A DNA stretch of 41,371 nt. It comes from an uncultured Dialister sp. (GTDB lineage Bacteria > Bacillota > Negativicutes > Veillonellales > Dialisteraceae). Location: contig NZ_UPZP01000008.1 of the NCBI RefSeq assembly GCF_900538805.1, positions 1 through 41,371 of the forward strand, in the 5' to 3' direction. The translations under genes were made by a program, and so were the position numbers. Within the stretch, counting starts at the first letter, position 1. Every line of letters begins with the position of its first letter. Below are positions 1 through 7,759 of this stretch, in pieces. The notes below the pieces were generated by a model. It worked only from the letters and a program-made list of their open reading frames with translations. It ran no database searches and was not told the DNA's origin.

Positions 1-686
1 CTATTCGCGTCGCCTCATTCCTTGCATTGCATAAAAATTCAAGAATAAAAGCAAACAACGATTTAATCAGCGCTTCCTTAACGGAGGGAGACGGTATTCC
101 TGAAAGCAAAAGGGTTCAGGCGCCTTTGGCGCCCGGGTTCAAGCCGCCATTGGGCTTACGCCCCTGGCGGCTCCGGTTCCGCCCACAGAGCGGGCTGGTT
201 CAGAGGGAGTTATATAGTATCGCTGCGGCGGGAAGCTGTATTCCCGAAAGCAAGAGGGGGCGCCCGCCTTTGGCGGGCAGGGGCGACAGCCCTGCGCTTT
301 TGCACGGGCTGAGGGTTGTGTAGAAGGGTTGTGAAGGCTATGACGGCGGGGACTGTGTTCCCCAAAGCAGGAAGGTTCAGGCGCCTTACGGCGCCCAGGT
401 TCTATCGGTCATGTGTTGGCGCACTGACCGATGGGTTCCGCCCACAGAGTGGGCTGGTTCAGAGGGAGTTATGTATGCCGCCGATAGGCGGCTATATACT
501 CATCGCCCGAAGGGCGATACCACAACCCTTTGAACCCTCTGAACCTTTTGAACCCTTTGAACCCTCACGCCGCAGGCGTGTCCAATGGCGCCACCTTAAC
601 CCTCGGCCCGAAGGGCCGTCAAACCTTCGAACCCTCCGGCCCATAGGGCCGGTCAATCTTTAGAACCTTTCGCGCCCAAAGGGCGC
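1..686. repeat. Intergenic repeat mosaic
   Basis: No gene seen. The stretch is a chain of short GC-rich hairpins (for example GCGCCTTTGGCGCC near 120, GCCCGCCTTTGGCGGGC near 262, TCATCGCCCGAAGGGCGATA near 500) and two copies of a module around CCCACAGAG.GGGCTGG followed by TTCAGAGGGAGTT (about 174-212 and 434-470). A tract of 9-bp units (CCTTTGAAC/CCTCTGAAC) runs from about 525 to 570. Open frames here read only repeat-derived peptides rich in Pro-Phe-Glu and Arg. Confidence 0.8.
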
Positions 687-1274
687 CTATTTCCATATAT
701 CCCCGTCCACCAGCTGTCCTTCCAATGGGAGGGAATTGGTGAACTGCCACAGCATGGCTTCCTTGATATCGCAGGCGCTGCCCCACTGGGCACACCAGAG
801 GGGAGTCCCTTCGGGAAGGGCGGGAATGTGGATCAAGTCCGCAAGCCAGGAGCAGGAGCTGTAAAGGCCGGCCGGGCAGCCCTGCTTATTCATTTCGGAA
901 AGATAGGCGAGGCAGAGGGCGGTGATTTCGTCCTTTCCGGTGATTCCATTTCTTTCCTTATAGCCGTCGGCATCTTCCATGTCCAGCCAGATACCGGCGG
1001 AGAGCTTTTCCGGCGGAAGGCCTGCGTCTTTCAGCAGGGCTGCGGTGAAGCGGGCTTCTTCTGCCGCCGCTTCTTCGGTCAATGCATAGCTGTAGTAGTA
1101 CATGCCCAGCCCAAGGCCTGCATCCAGGACGCCGTTGGCGTATTCGTAGAAACGGCTGTCCAGGTGGCCCGCGCCCCAGCCCAGGCGGACGATGACGAAG
1201 GAGGCGCCCTGTTTCTTCAGGGAGTGCCAGTCAAAGGGCCGGTTGTGCTCCGATACATCGATACCCCACTTCAT
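687..1274 (-). CDS. GH25 family muramidase (lysozyme)
   Basis: A 195-residue glycoside hydrolase family 25 domain with nothing attached: no signal peptide and no cell-wall-binding repeats. GH25 enzymes cut the MurNAc-GlcNAc bond of peptidoglycan. Visible family motifs are GIDVSEHN (residues 4-11, Asp6), VIVRLGWG (27-34), MYYYSYA (58-64) and WLDMED (96-101), whose Asp98/Glu100 form the catalytic pair. It overlaps the upstream holin-like gene by four bases (ATGA), so the two are translationally coupled. Lack of an export signal fits holin-dependent release. The gene runs almost directly into repeat DNA. Family assignment is firm; a role in lysis or toxin-like release is inference. Confidence 0.9.
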   Translation of the reverse strand: MKWGIDVSEHNRPFDWHSLKKQGASFVIVRLGWGAGHLDSRFYEYANGVLDAGLGLGMYYYSYALTEEAAAEEARFTAALLKDAGLPPEKLSAGIWLDMEDADGYKERNGITGKDEITALCLAYLSEMNKQGCPAGLYSSCSWLADLIHIPALPEGTPLWCAQWGSACDIKEAMLWQFTNSLPLEGQLVDGDIWK

Positions 1275-1762
1275 TTTGGGCCTCCCTTCATACGCTTCAG
1301 AAGGAAGGTGATGGAAGAAAATCCGGCTTCCGACAGGTTTTCCATCACCGACAGGGCCTCCGCAGCGGCAAGGTAGCTCACCGCCAGGGACACCATGCCC
1401 GAGGGATGGCCGCTTTCGGAGAGAAGATAGTCCGCCGAGGCGGAGACAAGGACGCAGAAATTATACAGAATAAGCTTGGACAGTCCCTGCTCCTTCATGG
1501 CGCTGCTGCAGATAAGGCCCAGACGGCGGGCCCTTGGGATGGCGCGGAGCATGGCAAGGAGCGTGGGCGATGATTTTCCTTCCGCCCGAAGGAGCTCCGC
1601 GCTGATGGCAATCCAGCGGGAGAGAAGGTCCAGCAGCACCAGCAGGGAAAAGCAGAGGAACATGAGGGCGTGGTGCACCAGGGCAAGAAAGAAGATGGAC
1701 AGCGCCGCCTTCAGTGGAAAATGGGAGGACAGCTCCTCCCATCCGGTGAATGATTGGTTCAT
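1271..1762 (-). CDS. Phage-type holin (phage_holin_4 / TcdE-like)
   Basis: A 163-residue membrane protein with hydrophobic segments at about residues 18-50, 95-112 and 120-138. The early LLVLLDLLSRW segment and the C-terminal LSVMENLSEAGF resemble the conserved DxL and ENx(2-4)G signatures of the phage_holin_4 family (phi-LC3/TcdE type), which open pores in the inner membrane to release muralytic enzymes or large proteins. It starts at an ATG behind AAAGGAGG with a 6-base gap. The stop overlaps the GH25 start. No other phage gene lies nearby, so this is a free-standing holin-lysin cassette. Confidence is limited by the low sequence conservation of holins. Confidence 0.75.
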   Translation of the reverse strand: MNQSFTGWEELSSHFPLKAALSIFFLALVHHALMFLCFSLLVLLDLLSRWIAISAELLRAEGKSSPTLLAMLRAIPRARRLGLICSSAMKEQGLSKLILYNFCVLVSASADYLLSESGHPSGMVSLAVSYLAAAEALSVMENLSEAGFSSITFLLKRMKGGPK

Positions 1763-1840
1763 AGGAAACCTCCTTTCATGAAATCCATTTCCTGTTTCTA
1801 TAGTCGGAAACGGACCGGATTATCCCTGTCCTTCCTTTTG

Positions 1841-1849
1841 TGGTAAAAT
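1841..1849 (+). promoter_or_regulatory. Extended -10 promoter of the lipoprotein/DUF523 pair
   Basis: TGGTAAAAT reads as an extended -10 element (TG-n-TAAAAT) about 25 bases before the most likely start. No good -35 box is visible. Confidence 0.4.
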
Positions 1850-1874
1850 ACCCTTGATGAAAGGAGATATGCCT

Positions 1875-2321
1875 TTGAATCATTTGAAACTGAAAGCGGC
1901 GGCCCTTCTGCTTTCCGCCACCCTGCTGGCAGGCTGCGGCCTTACCGATGAAAAGATAACCATGAAACCGGAAACGGGCGATGAAATCCAGGTCACCTTG
2001 GATGGCGGCGACGATTTCTCCATGAAGGAAACGGCGGGCACCATCATGGTGTACCAGAAGAAAAAAGTGATGATGCGCTGCGCCTTCATCAGCAGAGAGC
2101 AGGAACAGGCCCAGCGGGCCTCCATCATTACCATGCCCTTTGAAATCCACAAAGAAGAGGACAATTATATTTCCTACAGCATGGCCGGCCCCGATGGCAT
2201 GGTGAACTACTATATGTATCCCGTGGGAGAAAAGACCTGGCTCTTCGCCGCCACCCACCTGCCTCCGGAAGCGGCGGACAAAGTGCTCTCCCGTATCCAT
2301 TTCAAGGACGTGAAATCATGA
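1875..2321 (+). CDS. Small secreted lipoprotein of unknown function
   Basis: A predicted lipoprotein of about 148 residues. The N-terminus has Lys residues, a hydrophobic stretch and a lipobox LLAGC, so the mature protein would start at the Cys and be lipid-anchored. In-frame starts also exist at 1854 (TTG), 1857 and 1869 (ATG). I prefer TTG 1875 because AAAGGAG at 1860-1866 is 8 bases away, but only 2 bases from the 1869 ATG, while 1854 sits in the promoter. The mature part is rich in charged residues and ends VLSRIHFKDVKS; I recognise no domain. The stop overlaps the next start (ATGA), so it is co-translated with the DUF523 gene. Confidence 0.75.
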   Translation: MNHLKLKAAALLLSATLLAGCGLTDEKITMKPETGDEIQVTLDGGDDFSMKETAGTIMVYQKKKVMMRCAFISREQEQAQRASIITMPFEIHKEEDNYISYSMAGPDGMVNYYMYPVGEKTWLFAATHLPPEAADKVLSRIHFKDVKS

Positions 2322-2758
2322 GAGTCCTGGTGAGCGCCTGCCTCCTGGGCAGAAACTGCAAGTACAGCGGCGGAAACAACCGAAATGAAAGGGTACTGGC
2401 TTTCCTTAAAGATAAAGAAATCGTTCCTGTATGCCCGGAAGTGGAGGCCGGCCTTCCCGTGCCCCGGCCCCCTGTGGAAATCCGAAACGGCCGGGTCATC
2501 CGTCGTGACGGCACCGACATGGATGACGTCTACCGGCGGGGCGTAGAAAGAGTGCTTGCCCGCATGGGAAAAGTGGACCTGGCCATCCTGAAATCCGGAA
2601 GCCCCACCTGCGGCGTCCATGACATCTACGACGGCACCTTCAGTGGAAAGAAAATCAAAGGAAGCGGCGTCCTGGCAGAAGCCCTGATGAAGATGGGTGT
2701 GCCTGTGGTGGATGAGAAGGGGCCGCTTGGCGGCCCTGTCAGGCCTGAAGGTTCTTAA
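2318..2758 (+). CDS. DUF523 family protein
   Basis: A 146-residue protein of the DUF523 family. The signatures are the N-terminal VSACLLGRNCKYSGG, the VCPEVEAGLPVPRPP block and the KSGSPTCGVHDIYDG block. The conserved cysteines suggest metal or thiol chemistry, but no reaction is established. It is coupled to the lipoprotein by an ATGA overlap. The last residues (GPLGGPVRPEGS) are encoded by DNA that already belongs to the downstream repeat mosaic (GGGGCCGC...GGCGGCCC hairpin followed by TGAAGGTTCTTAAG), so repeat insertion seems to have replaced the original C-terminus or stop codon. Confidence 0.88.
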   Translation: MRVLVSACLLGRNCKYSGGNNRNERVLAFLKDKEIVPVCPEVEAGLPVPRPPVEIRNGRVIRRDGTDMDDVYRRGVERVLARMGKVDLAILKSGSPTCGVHDIYDGTFSGKKIKGSGVLAEALMKMGVPVVDEKGPLGGPVRPEGS

Positions 2759-3130
2759 GATGGACGGGGCTATTAGCCCCGAAGGTTCTCAGGTTTGACA
2801 TCGGCTTCGCCGCTGAGGGTTATGGTATCGCCTACGAGGCCACTGCGTGGCCCAGGTTCAAAAGGTTCAGAAGGTTCTGCCTGCCGTTGGCAGGCTGGTT
2901 CAGAGGGGGAGGTATCGCCGCCTTTGGCGGCATATAAAACTCATCGCCGTCAGGCGATACCTTCCCTTTGAACCTTCTGAACCCTTTGAACCCTCTGAAC
3001 CCTCACGCCGCAGGCGTGTCCGCGATACCACAACCCTCGGCCCAAAGGGCCCGTCAAACTTTAGAACCTTAAGAACCTTCGAGGCGAAGCCCCGTCCACC
3101 TTCCCCTCTGAACCTTGGCCGCTCCGCGGC
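2730..3130. repeat. Intergenic repeat mosaic
   Basis: No gene. The left half carries the 9-bp tract in the GGTTCAAAAGGTTCAGAAGG orientation (about 2848-2880). The right half carries it in the opposite orientation (about 2964-3003), with CATCGCCGTCAGGCGATACC and CACGCCGCAGGCGTGTCC hairpins. A module reading AAACTTTAGAACCTTAAG follows near 3056 and recurs at about 5834, 20048 and 40110. Confidence 0.75.
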
Positions 3131-3206
3131 CACTGTCCCACTGTCCCACTGTCCCACTGTCCCACTAGCCCACTAGCCCACTAGCTCACCAGCTCACTAA
3201 TTCCCC
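3131..3206 (+). repeat. Degenerate 8-bp tandem repeat before the fructokinase gene
   Basis: ACTGTCCC is repeated four times, then ACTAGCCC twice, ACTAGCTC, ACCAGCTC and ACTAATTC. Similar octamer tracts lie just before dctQ (about 20103-20146) and overlap the gltB -35 region (about 35251-35301). Confidence 0.75.
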
Positions 3207-3284
3207 ATTGCAAGAAGAGGCAATATATTATAAACTGGTACGAGTGATATTTCCAAAAGCGTAAGGATAGGGAGGCGTTTCAAA

Positions 3285-4199
3285 ATTTTAATCGGCGGTA
3301 TAGAAGCAGGCGGTACTAAAATTATTTGCGGCGTGGGAGAAGTGAAGAACGGTACCATCCGGATCCTTTCGGAAATGCGGTTTCCTACCACCACCGCAGC
3401 CCAGGTGCTGCCGGAAATCATTGCCTGGTTCAAACAGTATGACATCGAATCCTTGGGAATTGCCAGCTTCGGGCCCCTGGACCTGAAGAAGGATTCCCCC
3501 ACCTACGGCTACATCAAGGCAACCCCGAAGAAGGGCTGGCAGGATGTGGACTTTGTGGGTCCCTTTGCAAGGGCCTTTTCCATTCCCATTGAGTTCGACA
3601 CCGACGTGAATGGTGCCGCCCTTGGCGAATCGGTATACGGCGCAGGAAAAGGATGCCAGGTGGTTTCCTACATGACCGTAGGCACCGGTATCGGCGTAGG
3701 CCTTTACTGCGAGGGCAGACTGCTCCATGGCCTCATGCATCCCGAAGCAGGCCACATGCTGATCCAGCGTCATCCCAAGGACACCTATGAAGGAAGCTGC
3801 CCCTTCCACAAGGACTCCTTCCTCCCCGGCGGCTGCCTGGAAGGCTATGCCTGCGGACCCGCCATCCAGCAGCGCTGGGGCGCTCCGGGCGAAACCCTCC
3901 ACAGCCGGAAGGAAGTATGGGAAATGGAAGCCTACTACCTGGGACAGGGGGTCTCCAACCTGGTACTCCTCTATTCCCCGGACAAAATCATTATCGGCGG
4001 CGGCGTCATGCATCAGGATAACCTTTTCCAGATGGTGAGGGACGAAGTGAAAAAGAATCTGAACGGCTATATTCACTCCGACAAACTGACGGGAACCCTG
4101 GAAGACTACATCGTTCCCCCGGCCCTGGGAGACCACGCAGGCCTCACCGGCGCCATCGAGCTGGGCAAGAGAGCCTGGGAAAACGAAAATAAACAGTAA
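3285..4199 (+). CDS. scrK: ROK family fructokinase, probable ATT start
   Basis: ATP-dependent sugar kinase of the ROK family, best matching bacterial fructokinases (fructose to fructose-6-phosphate). The zinc-site region is clear: GHMLIQRHPKD, then CPFH and GGCLEGYACGPAI. The GTGIGVGLY phosphate-binding motif and IIIGGGVM also fit. The first ATG/GTG-type start (GTG 3333) would remove the N-terminal phosphate loop. The same frame upstream encodes LIGGIEAGGTKIICGVG, the normal ROK N-terminus, and is open back to the stop at 3231 without ATG, GTG or TTG. An ATT at 3285 stands 9 bases after GGGAGG, so I take it as the start (304 residues). A strong terminator follows. Confidence 0.8.
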   Translation: MLIGGIEAGGTKIICGVGEVKNGTIRILSEMRFPTTTAAQVLPEIIAWFKQYDIESLGIASFGPLDLKKDSPTYGYIKATPKKGWQDVDFVGPFARAFSIPIEFDTDVNGAALGESVYGAGKGCQVVSYMTVGTGIGVGLYCEGRLLHGLMHPEAGHMLIQRHPKDTYEGSCPFHKDSFLPGGCLEGYACGPAIQQRWGAPGETLHSRKEVWEMEAYYLGQGVSNLVLLYSPDKIIIGGGVMHQDNLFQMVRDEVKKNLNGYIHSDKLTGTLEDYIVPPALGDHAGLTGAIELGKRAWENENKQ

Positions 4200-4204
4200 T
4201 GACA

Positions 4205-4243
4205 CAAAAAAACTTCAGCCTCCGGGGCTGAAGTTTTTTTGTG
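4205..4243 (+). terminator. Rho-independent terminator of the fructokinase gene
   Basis: AACTTCAGCC-tccg-GGGCTGAAGTT stem followed by seven T, with a run of A on the other side so it may work in both directions. Confidence 0.9.
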
Positions 4244-4272
4244 AAGTTTCCTGTTGGGATAAAATAAAGCGG

Positions 4273-4645
4273 TGTCAAGCCGAATAGGAAACCATCCGCA
4301 AACAGTTTCTTGTCGGCAAGAAACGCAATGGTGTCAAGCCGAATAGGAAACCATCCGCAAACAGTTTCCTGCCGGTAAGAAACGCAATGGTGTCAAATCG
4401 GATAGGAAACCTTTCGCGAACAGTTTCCTGCCGGCAAGAAACGCAATGGTGTCAAGCCGAATAGGAAACTATCCGCAAACAGTTTCCTGCCGGCAAGAAA
4501 CGTAATGGTGTCAAGCCGAATAGGAAACTATCCGCAAACAGTTTCCTGCCGGCAAGAAACGTAATGGTGTCAAGCCGGATAGGAAACCTTTCGCAAACAG
4601 TTTCCTGCCGGTAAGAAACACCAACGCGTCAAGCCGGAAAGGAAC
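4273..4645. repeat. 59-bp tandem repeat array, six copies plus a partial
   Basis: Units start at 4273, 4332, 4391, 4450, 4509 and 4568, exactly 59 bases apart, each beginning TGTCAAGCCG. A seventh decays after about 19 bases at 4627. Units differ at a few positions. Each holds GGAAAC, then GTTTCC, then GAAAC, so the middle box can pair with either neighbour. The palindromic core GTTTCCTGCCGGCAAGAAAC is also present. The array lies between two convergent genes and has no unique spacers, so it is not CRISPR. Confidence 0.92.
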
Positions 4646-4650
4646 CCCTG

Positions 4651-5370
4651 TTACCTCACCCATTCCACGGACTCGGAGAGGGGTTTTCTGCTCTTGTCCC
4701 GGTGAGGGGTTTCGGCCCGGTAGCCGAAGGCGGCCATGACGGCGATGCCGTAGTGCTTTGTGTCGAAGAGGTGATGTTTCTCTCCCAGAAGGCGGGTCAT
4801 GTCAGCAGGGCTATATCCTTCCAGGGGGCAGGAGTCGATGCCCATGTAGGCGGCCATGGTCATCATGTTGGCCATGACAATGTAGGCCTGCTTGGAGGTC
4901 CAGTCCAGGGCAGTGCGCTCGGAGTCCAGGATTTTCATTTCCTCTTTTCCGAAGCGGGTGTACACCTGGCTGTAGAAATCGTACACTTCCGGCGGCACCT
5001 GGTGGATATCCTTCAGCATGTGGTCCGCATAGGGGGAGCCGAAGGTAATGTCTTCCCTCTTGTTGGCCAGGAAGACCACGAAATGGCTGGCGCCGGTAAG
5101 GCCTGCTCTGGCGCCCCAGCCGTAGGGAATCATTTCCTCCCGGATTTCCTTATTCTGGATGACCAGGATTTTCCAGGGCTCCATGCCGAAGGAGGTGGGG
5201 GACAGACGGGCCGCTTCCAGCAGGGTTTCAAAATCTTCGTCGGAAATGATTTTCTCCGGGTCGAATTTCTTGGTGGCATAGCGGTACTTCATGGCTTCCA
5301 GGAGGACCGCCTTATCGTTATGGGGCTTCGGTGTATCTTTGGTAGGGATGATGATGGATTCGTTGTTCAT
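4651..5370 (-). CDS. Nitroreductase family NAD(P)H-dependent FMN oxidoreductase
   Basis: A 239-residue nitroreductase of the NfsB/YfkO-like branch. These FMN flavoproteins pass two-electron hydride reduction from NAD(P)H to nitro compounds or quinones. Seen: the FMN phosphate-binding RYATKKFD segment (about 30-37), LLEAARLSPTSFGMEPWK (about 50-67), the central ALDWTSKQAYI helix, the substrate-side GIDSCPLEGY and the C-terminal FGYRAETPHRDKSRKP that closes over FMN. The ATG lies behind AAAGGAG. A strong promoter precedes it (5417-5445). The natural substrate cannot be told from sequence. Confidence 0.9.
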   Translation of the reverse strand: MNNESIIIPTKDTPKPHNDKAVLLEAMKYRYATKKFDPEKIISDEDFETLLEAARLSPTSFGMEPWKILVIQNKEIREEMIPYGWGARAGLTGASHFVVFLANKREDITFGSPYADHMLKDIHQVPPEVYDFYSQVYTRFGKEEMKILDSERTALDWTSKQAYIVMANMMTMAAYMGIDSCPLEGYSPADMTRLLGEKHHLFDTKHYGIAVMAAFGYRAETPHRDKSRKPLSESVEWVR

Positions 5371-5416
5371 GTCATGCTCCTTTTATATTCATGAATTTCT
5401 ATTAAGAGATGAATTA

Positions 5417-5445
5417 AATATAGCATTCTTTCTATATTAAGTCAA
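5417..5445 (-). promoter_or_regulatory. Sigma-A type promoter of the nitroreductase gene
   Basis: On the minus strand, TTGACT (5440-5445) and TATATT (5417-5422) are separated by 17 bases, in AT-rich DNA right at the edge of the repeat mosaic. Confidence 0.8.
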
Positions 5446-5447
5446 TG

Positions 5448-5900
5448 GGGCCGCCTTTTAATGGGGCCGCCTTGCGGCCCGGGTTCAGATGGTTCGGCCC
5501 GCCGTGGACGGGCTGGTTCAAAGGGTTCAGAGGGTGGTGGTGGCGGCTTCGCCGCAAATAGGAAAAATGGGAGCGCCTCGAAGAGGCAAAGGGGGGACGA
5601 GGGGAAGAATGATGATGCTGCTCTAAGCAGGGCTCACTTTGGCCGACTCGCCCATGCGGGTTGGGAAGGTAAGTACGTAACGCTGACTTCCTGCTCATCG
5701 CCCGTAGGGCGATACCACCACCCTTTGAACCAGCCTGCCGAAGGCAGGCGGAACCCTCTGAACCCTTTGAACCCTCACGCCCGTTAGGGCGTGTCCAAAG
5801 GCGATACCACAACCCTCGGGCCGAAGGCCCGTCAAACTTAAGAACCTTAAGAACCTTCGCGGCGCAGCCGCGTCCATCTTTGGGAATACAGCCAAACGCC
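5448..5900. repeat. Intergenic repeat mosaic
   Basis: No gene. It holds 9-bp tracts in both orientations (about 5513-5535 and 5723-5775), a CATCGCCCGTAGGGCGATACC hairpin split near 5697, hairpins CACGCCCGTTAGGGCGTG and GGCCGAAGGCC, and the AAACTTAAGAACC module near 5834. Confidence 0.75.
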
Positions 5901-5923
5901 GTACTGGCTCACTGTGGTCCCAT

Positions 5924-5958
5924 CAAAAAAGCTCCCCAAAGGGAGCTCTTTTGATTTC
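5924..5958 (-). terminator. Terminator of brnQ
   Basis: AGAGCTCCC-tttg-GGGAGCT stem followed by six T on the minus strand, ten bases after the brnQ stop. Confidence 0.85.
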
Positions 5959-5967
5959 CATTTCATC

Positions 5968-7293
5968 CTATTCCTGCACTGCCTTAGTCTTATCAAACCG
6001 GGAGAGGATGACGCCGATGATGAGGCCTGCCAGGCAGAAGGATACCCAGGAGAGGCCGTAGCCTGCAAGGGGCAGGGAGGCCATGAGGGTGTCCAGGCCG
6101 CCCAGGGAGAGGCCGGCGGTGTGGATGCCGTCGTAGAGGGAGGGGAAGAATGTGAAGAAGGTGGCGGCGCGGTATACGCTGCGGCAGTCGCCGTAGAGGG
6201 AATGGGCGAAGGTGAGGATCACCAGGGAGATGGTGAGGGGATAGAGGAACATGAGCACCGGAATGGCGGCTTTGATGATGGTGGTGAGGCCGAAGAGGGC
6301 GACGAAGAAGGACACGATGGAGAAGGCGGATACCCACATGGTGTAGGACAGGGCAGGAATGAGGCGGGAGAAATATTCAGCGCAGGCGGTAATGAGTCCC
6401 ACGCTGGTGGTGAGGCAGGCCAGAAGCACGATGACTCCCATAATGATGCGGCCGTAGGAGCCGAAGTAGTAGCGGGCGGAGCCTACCAGCACGCCGGCGC
6501 CGTTTTCCTGCATGCCAAGTTCGGTGACGGAGCTGGCGCCCAGGAAGCAGAGGAAGAGGTAAATAATGCCCAGGCAGGCACCGGCGATGAGGCCGCTCTT
6601 CAATGTGGAGAGGGCGATTTCTTCATTGGTGTCAGCGCCGTACTGGCGGACGGAATTGACTACGATAATGCCGAATACGAAGGCAGCCAGGGCGTCCATG
6701 GTGCCGTAGCCGTCCAGGAATCCCTGGGTCAGGGCCTTCATGGTGTCCCGATAGCCATCGGCAGCGGGCTGCCAGGGTCCCATGGGATGGATGGTGGAAA
6801 CGATGAATAGAAGGGCCAGGAAAAGGAGGAGCACCGGCGTAATGACCTTGCCGATACGGTTTACCAGCTTATTGGGGCTCACGGAAAGCCACCAGGAAAC
6901 GACGAAGAAGAGGAAACAGAAAACGTAGAGGGCCATGGATTTCATGGCGCTTCCAAAGAATGGAGCCACGGCGATTTCAAAGGAGGTGGTGGCGGTACGG
7001 GGGATGGCAAAAGCCGGCCCGATGGTGAGGTACAGGGCCACGGTGAAGAAAATGGCGTACTTGGGATGAATCCGGGAAGCCAGGGCCTCAAGGTCGCTGC
7101 CGGAATAGCCGATGGCAGCCACCCCCAGAATGGGAAGGCCCACGCCGGTAATCAGAAACCCAATGGTGGCGGGAATGGTATTGACGCCGGAATTCTGTCC
7201 CATGAATACGGGGAATATCAGGTTGCCGGCGCCGAAGAAGAGGGCAAAGAGCATGAGCCCGATGGGGATGAGGGAATTGGCTGATTTCTTCAT
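5968..7293 (-). CDS. brnQ: Branched-chain amino acid:cation symporter BrnQ
   Basis: LIVCS-family inner membrane symporter that imports leucine, isoleucine and valine with Na+ or H+. The hallmark start (SLIPIGLMLFALFFGAGNLI) and the following FPVFMGQNSG are present, and the product has about 12 hydrophobic segments over 441 residues. I choose ATG 7293 because GGAG of an AAAGGAG box stands 8 bases before it; a longer frame from 7320 lacks such a site and extends toward the leader terminator. A T-box leader and promoter lie directly upstream, so uptake should rise when the cognate tRNA is uncharged. Confidence 0.93.
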   Translation of the reverse strand: MKKSANSLIPIGLMLFALFFGAGNLIFPVFMGQNSGVNTIPATIGFLITGVGLPILGVAAIGYSGSDLEALASRIHPKYAIFFTVALYLTIGPAFAIPRTATTSFEIAVAPFFGSAMKSMALYVFCFLFFVVSWWLSVSPNKLVNRIGKVITPVLLLFLALLFIVSTIHPMGPWQPAADGYRDTMKALTQGFLDGYGTMDALAAFVFGIIVVNSVRQYGADTNEEIALSTLKSGLIAGACLGIIYLFLCFLGASSVTELGMQENGAGVLVGSARYYFGSYGRIIMGVIVLLACLTTSVGLITACAEYFSRLIPALSYTMWVSAFSIVSFFVALFGLTTIIKAAIPVLMFLYPLTISLVILTFAHSLYGDCRSVYRAATFFTFFPSLYDGIHTAGLSLGGLDTLMASLPLAGYGLSWVSFCLAGLIIGVILSRFDKTKAVQE

Positions 7294-7329
7294 GACATAC
7301 ACTCCTTTGAAATAGAACACAGAGGCAGG

Positions 7330-7561
7330 ACATCAAAAAGCCCTGCCGGAAAAATCCGACAGGGCACAGATTCGTGAGGTACCACCTTGTCTTGCGTACT
7401 CAATTGGGCTGTAACGGTGCCGCCGCTTGCTCCTGGCCACAGATGGACTCAGAGAAGGACTCCCGGGTGACGCGGCTCGTTCGCTTCAGCAGCTTTCACC
7501 ACCCGCTGCCTCTCTTGGAAGATTCCCCAGCCTGATTCCGGTCATTGTCATGCTATAAGTT
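7330..7561 (-). promoter_or_regulatory. T-box riboswitch controlling brnQ
   Basis: Reading on the minus strand: the Stem I block AGAGAGGCAGC followed by GGTGGTGAAAGCTGC, the T-box core AAGGTGGTACCTCACG (7373-7388), and a terminator with CCCTGTCGGA/TCCGGCAGGG arms and a T run (7335-7364). Uncharged tRNA pairing would form the antiterminator. A CTG followed by AGT at 7450-7452 is my candidate specifier (leucine); a nearby ATC (isoleucine) is a second option. Either fits BrnQ. Confidence 0.93.
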
Positions 7562-7567
7562 TAGTAT

Positions 7568-7596
7568 ATTCTAGCATGAGTTGTTTAGGGAGTCAA
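7568..7596 (-). promoter_or_regulatory. Promoter of the brnQ T-box transcript
   Basis: TTGACT (7591-7596) and TAGAAT (7568-7573), 17 bases apart on the minus strand, just before the leader. Confidence 0.8.
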
Positions 7597-7759
7597 GGGG
7601 GAAGGGGCCGCAAAGCGGCCCCGGGTTCAGAAGGTTCAGAGGGTGGTTGTGGACGGCTTCGCCGCCAGTTAAAAAACATACAACCGCCCTGCGGACGTGA
7701 GGGTTCAAAGGGTGGTGGTATCGCCGCTGCGCGGCGATGATTTATAATCCGCTTCGCGG

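Noticed and set aside
27..663. Two open frames giving proteins of about 100 residues
   Set aside because: They read through repeat hairpins and 9-bp tracts (Pro-Phe-Glu repeats), overlap each other, and lack ribosome sites; the same peptides recur in other gaps.
687..1762. Holin-lysin pair as the edge of a prophage
   Set aside because: No integrase, capsid, tail or terminase gene lies in the next 20 kb, and the gap on the other side is ordinary repeat mosaic; only the sequence before position 1 is unseen.
4273..4645. 59-bp array considered as a CRISPR
   Set aside because: The whole 59-bp unit is repeated with no unique spacers.
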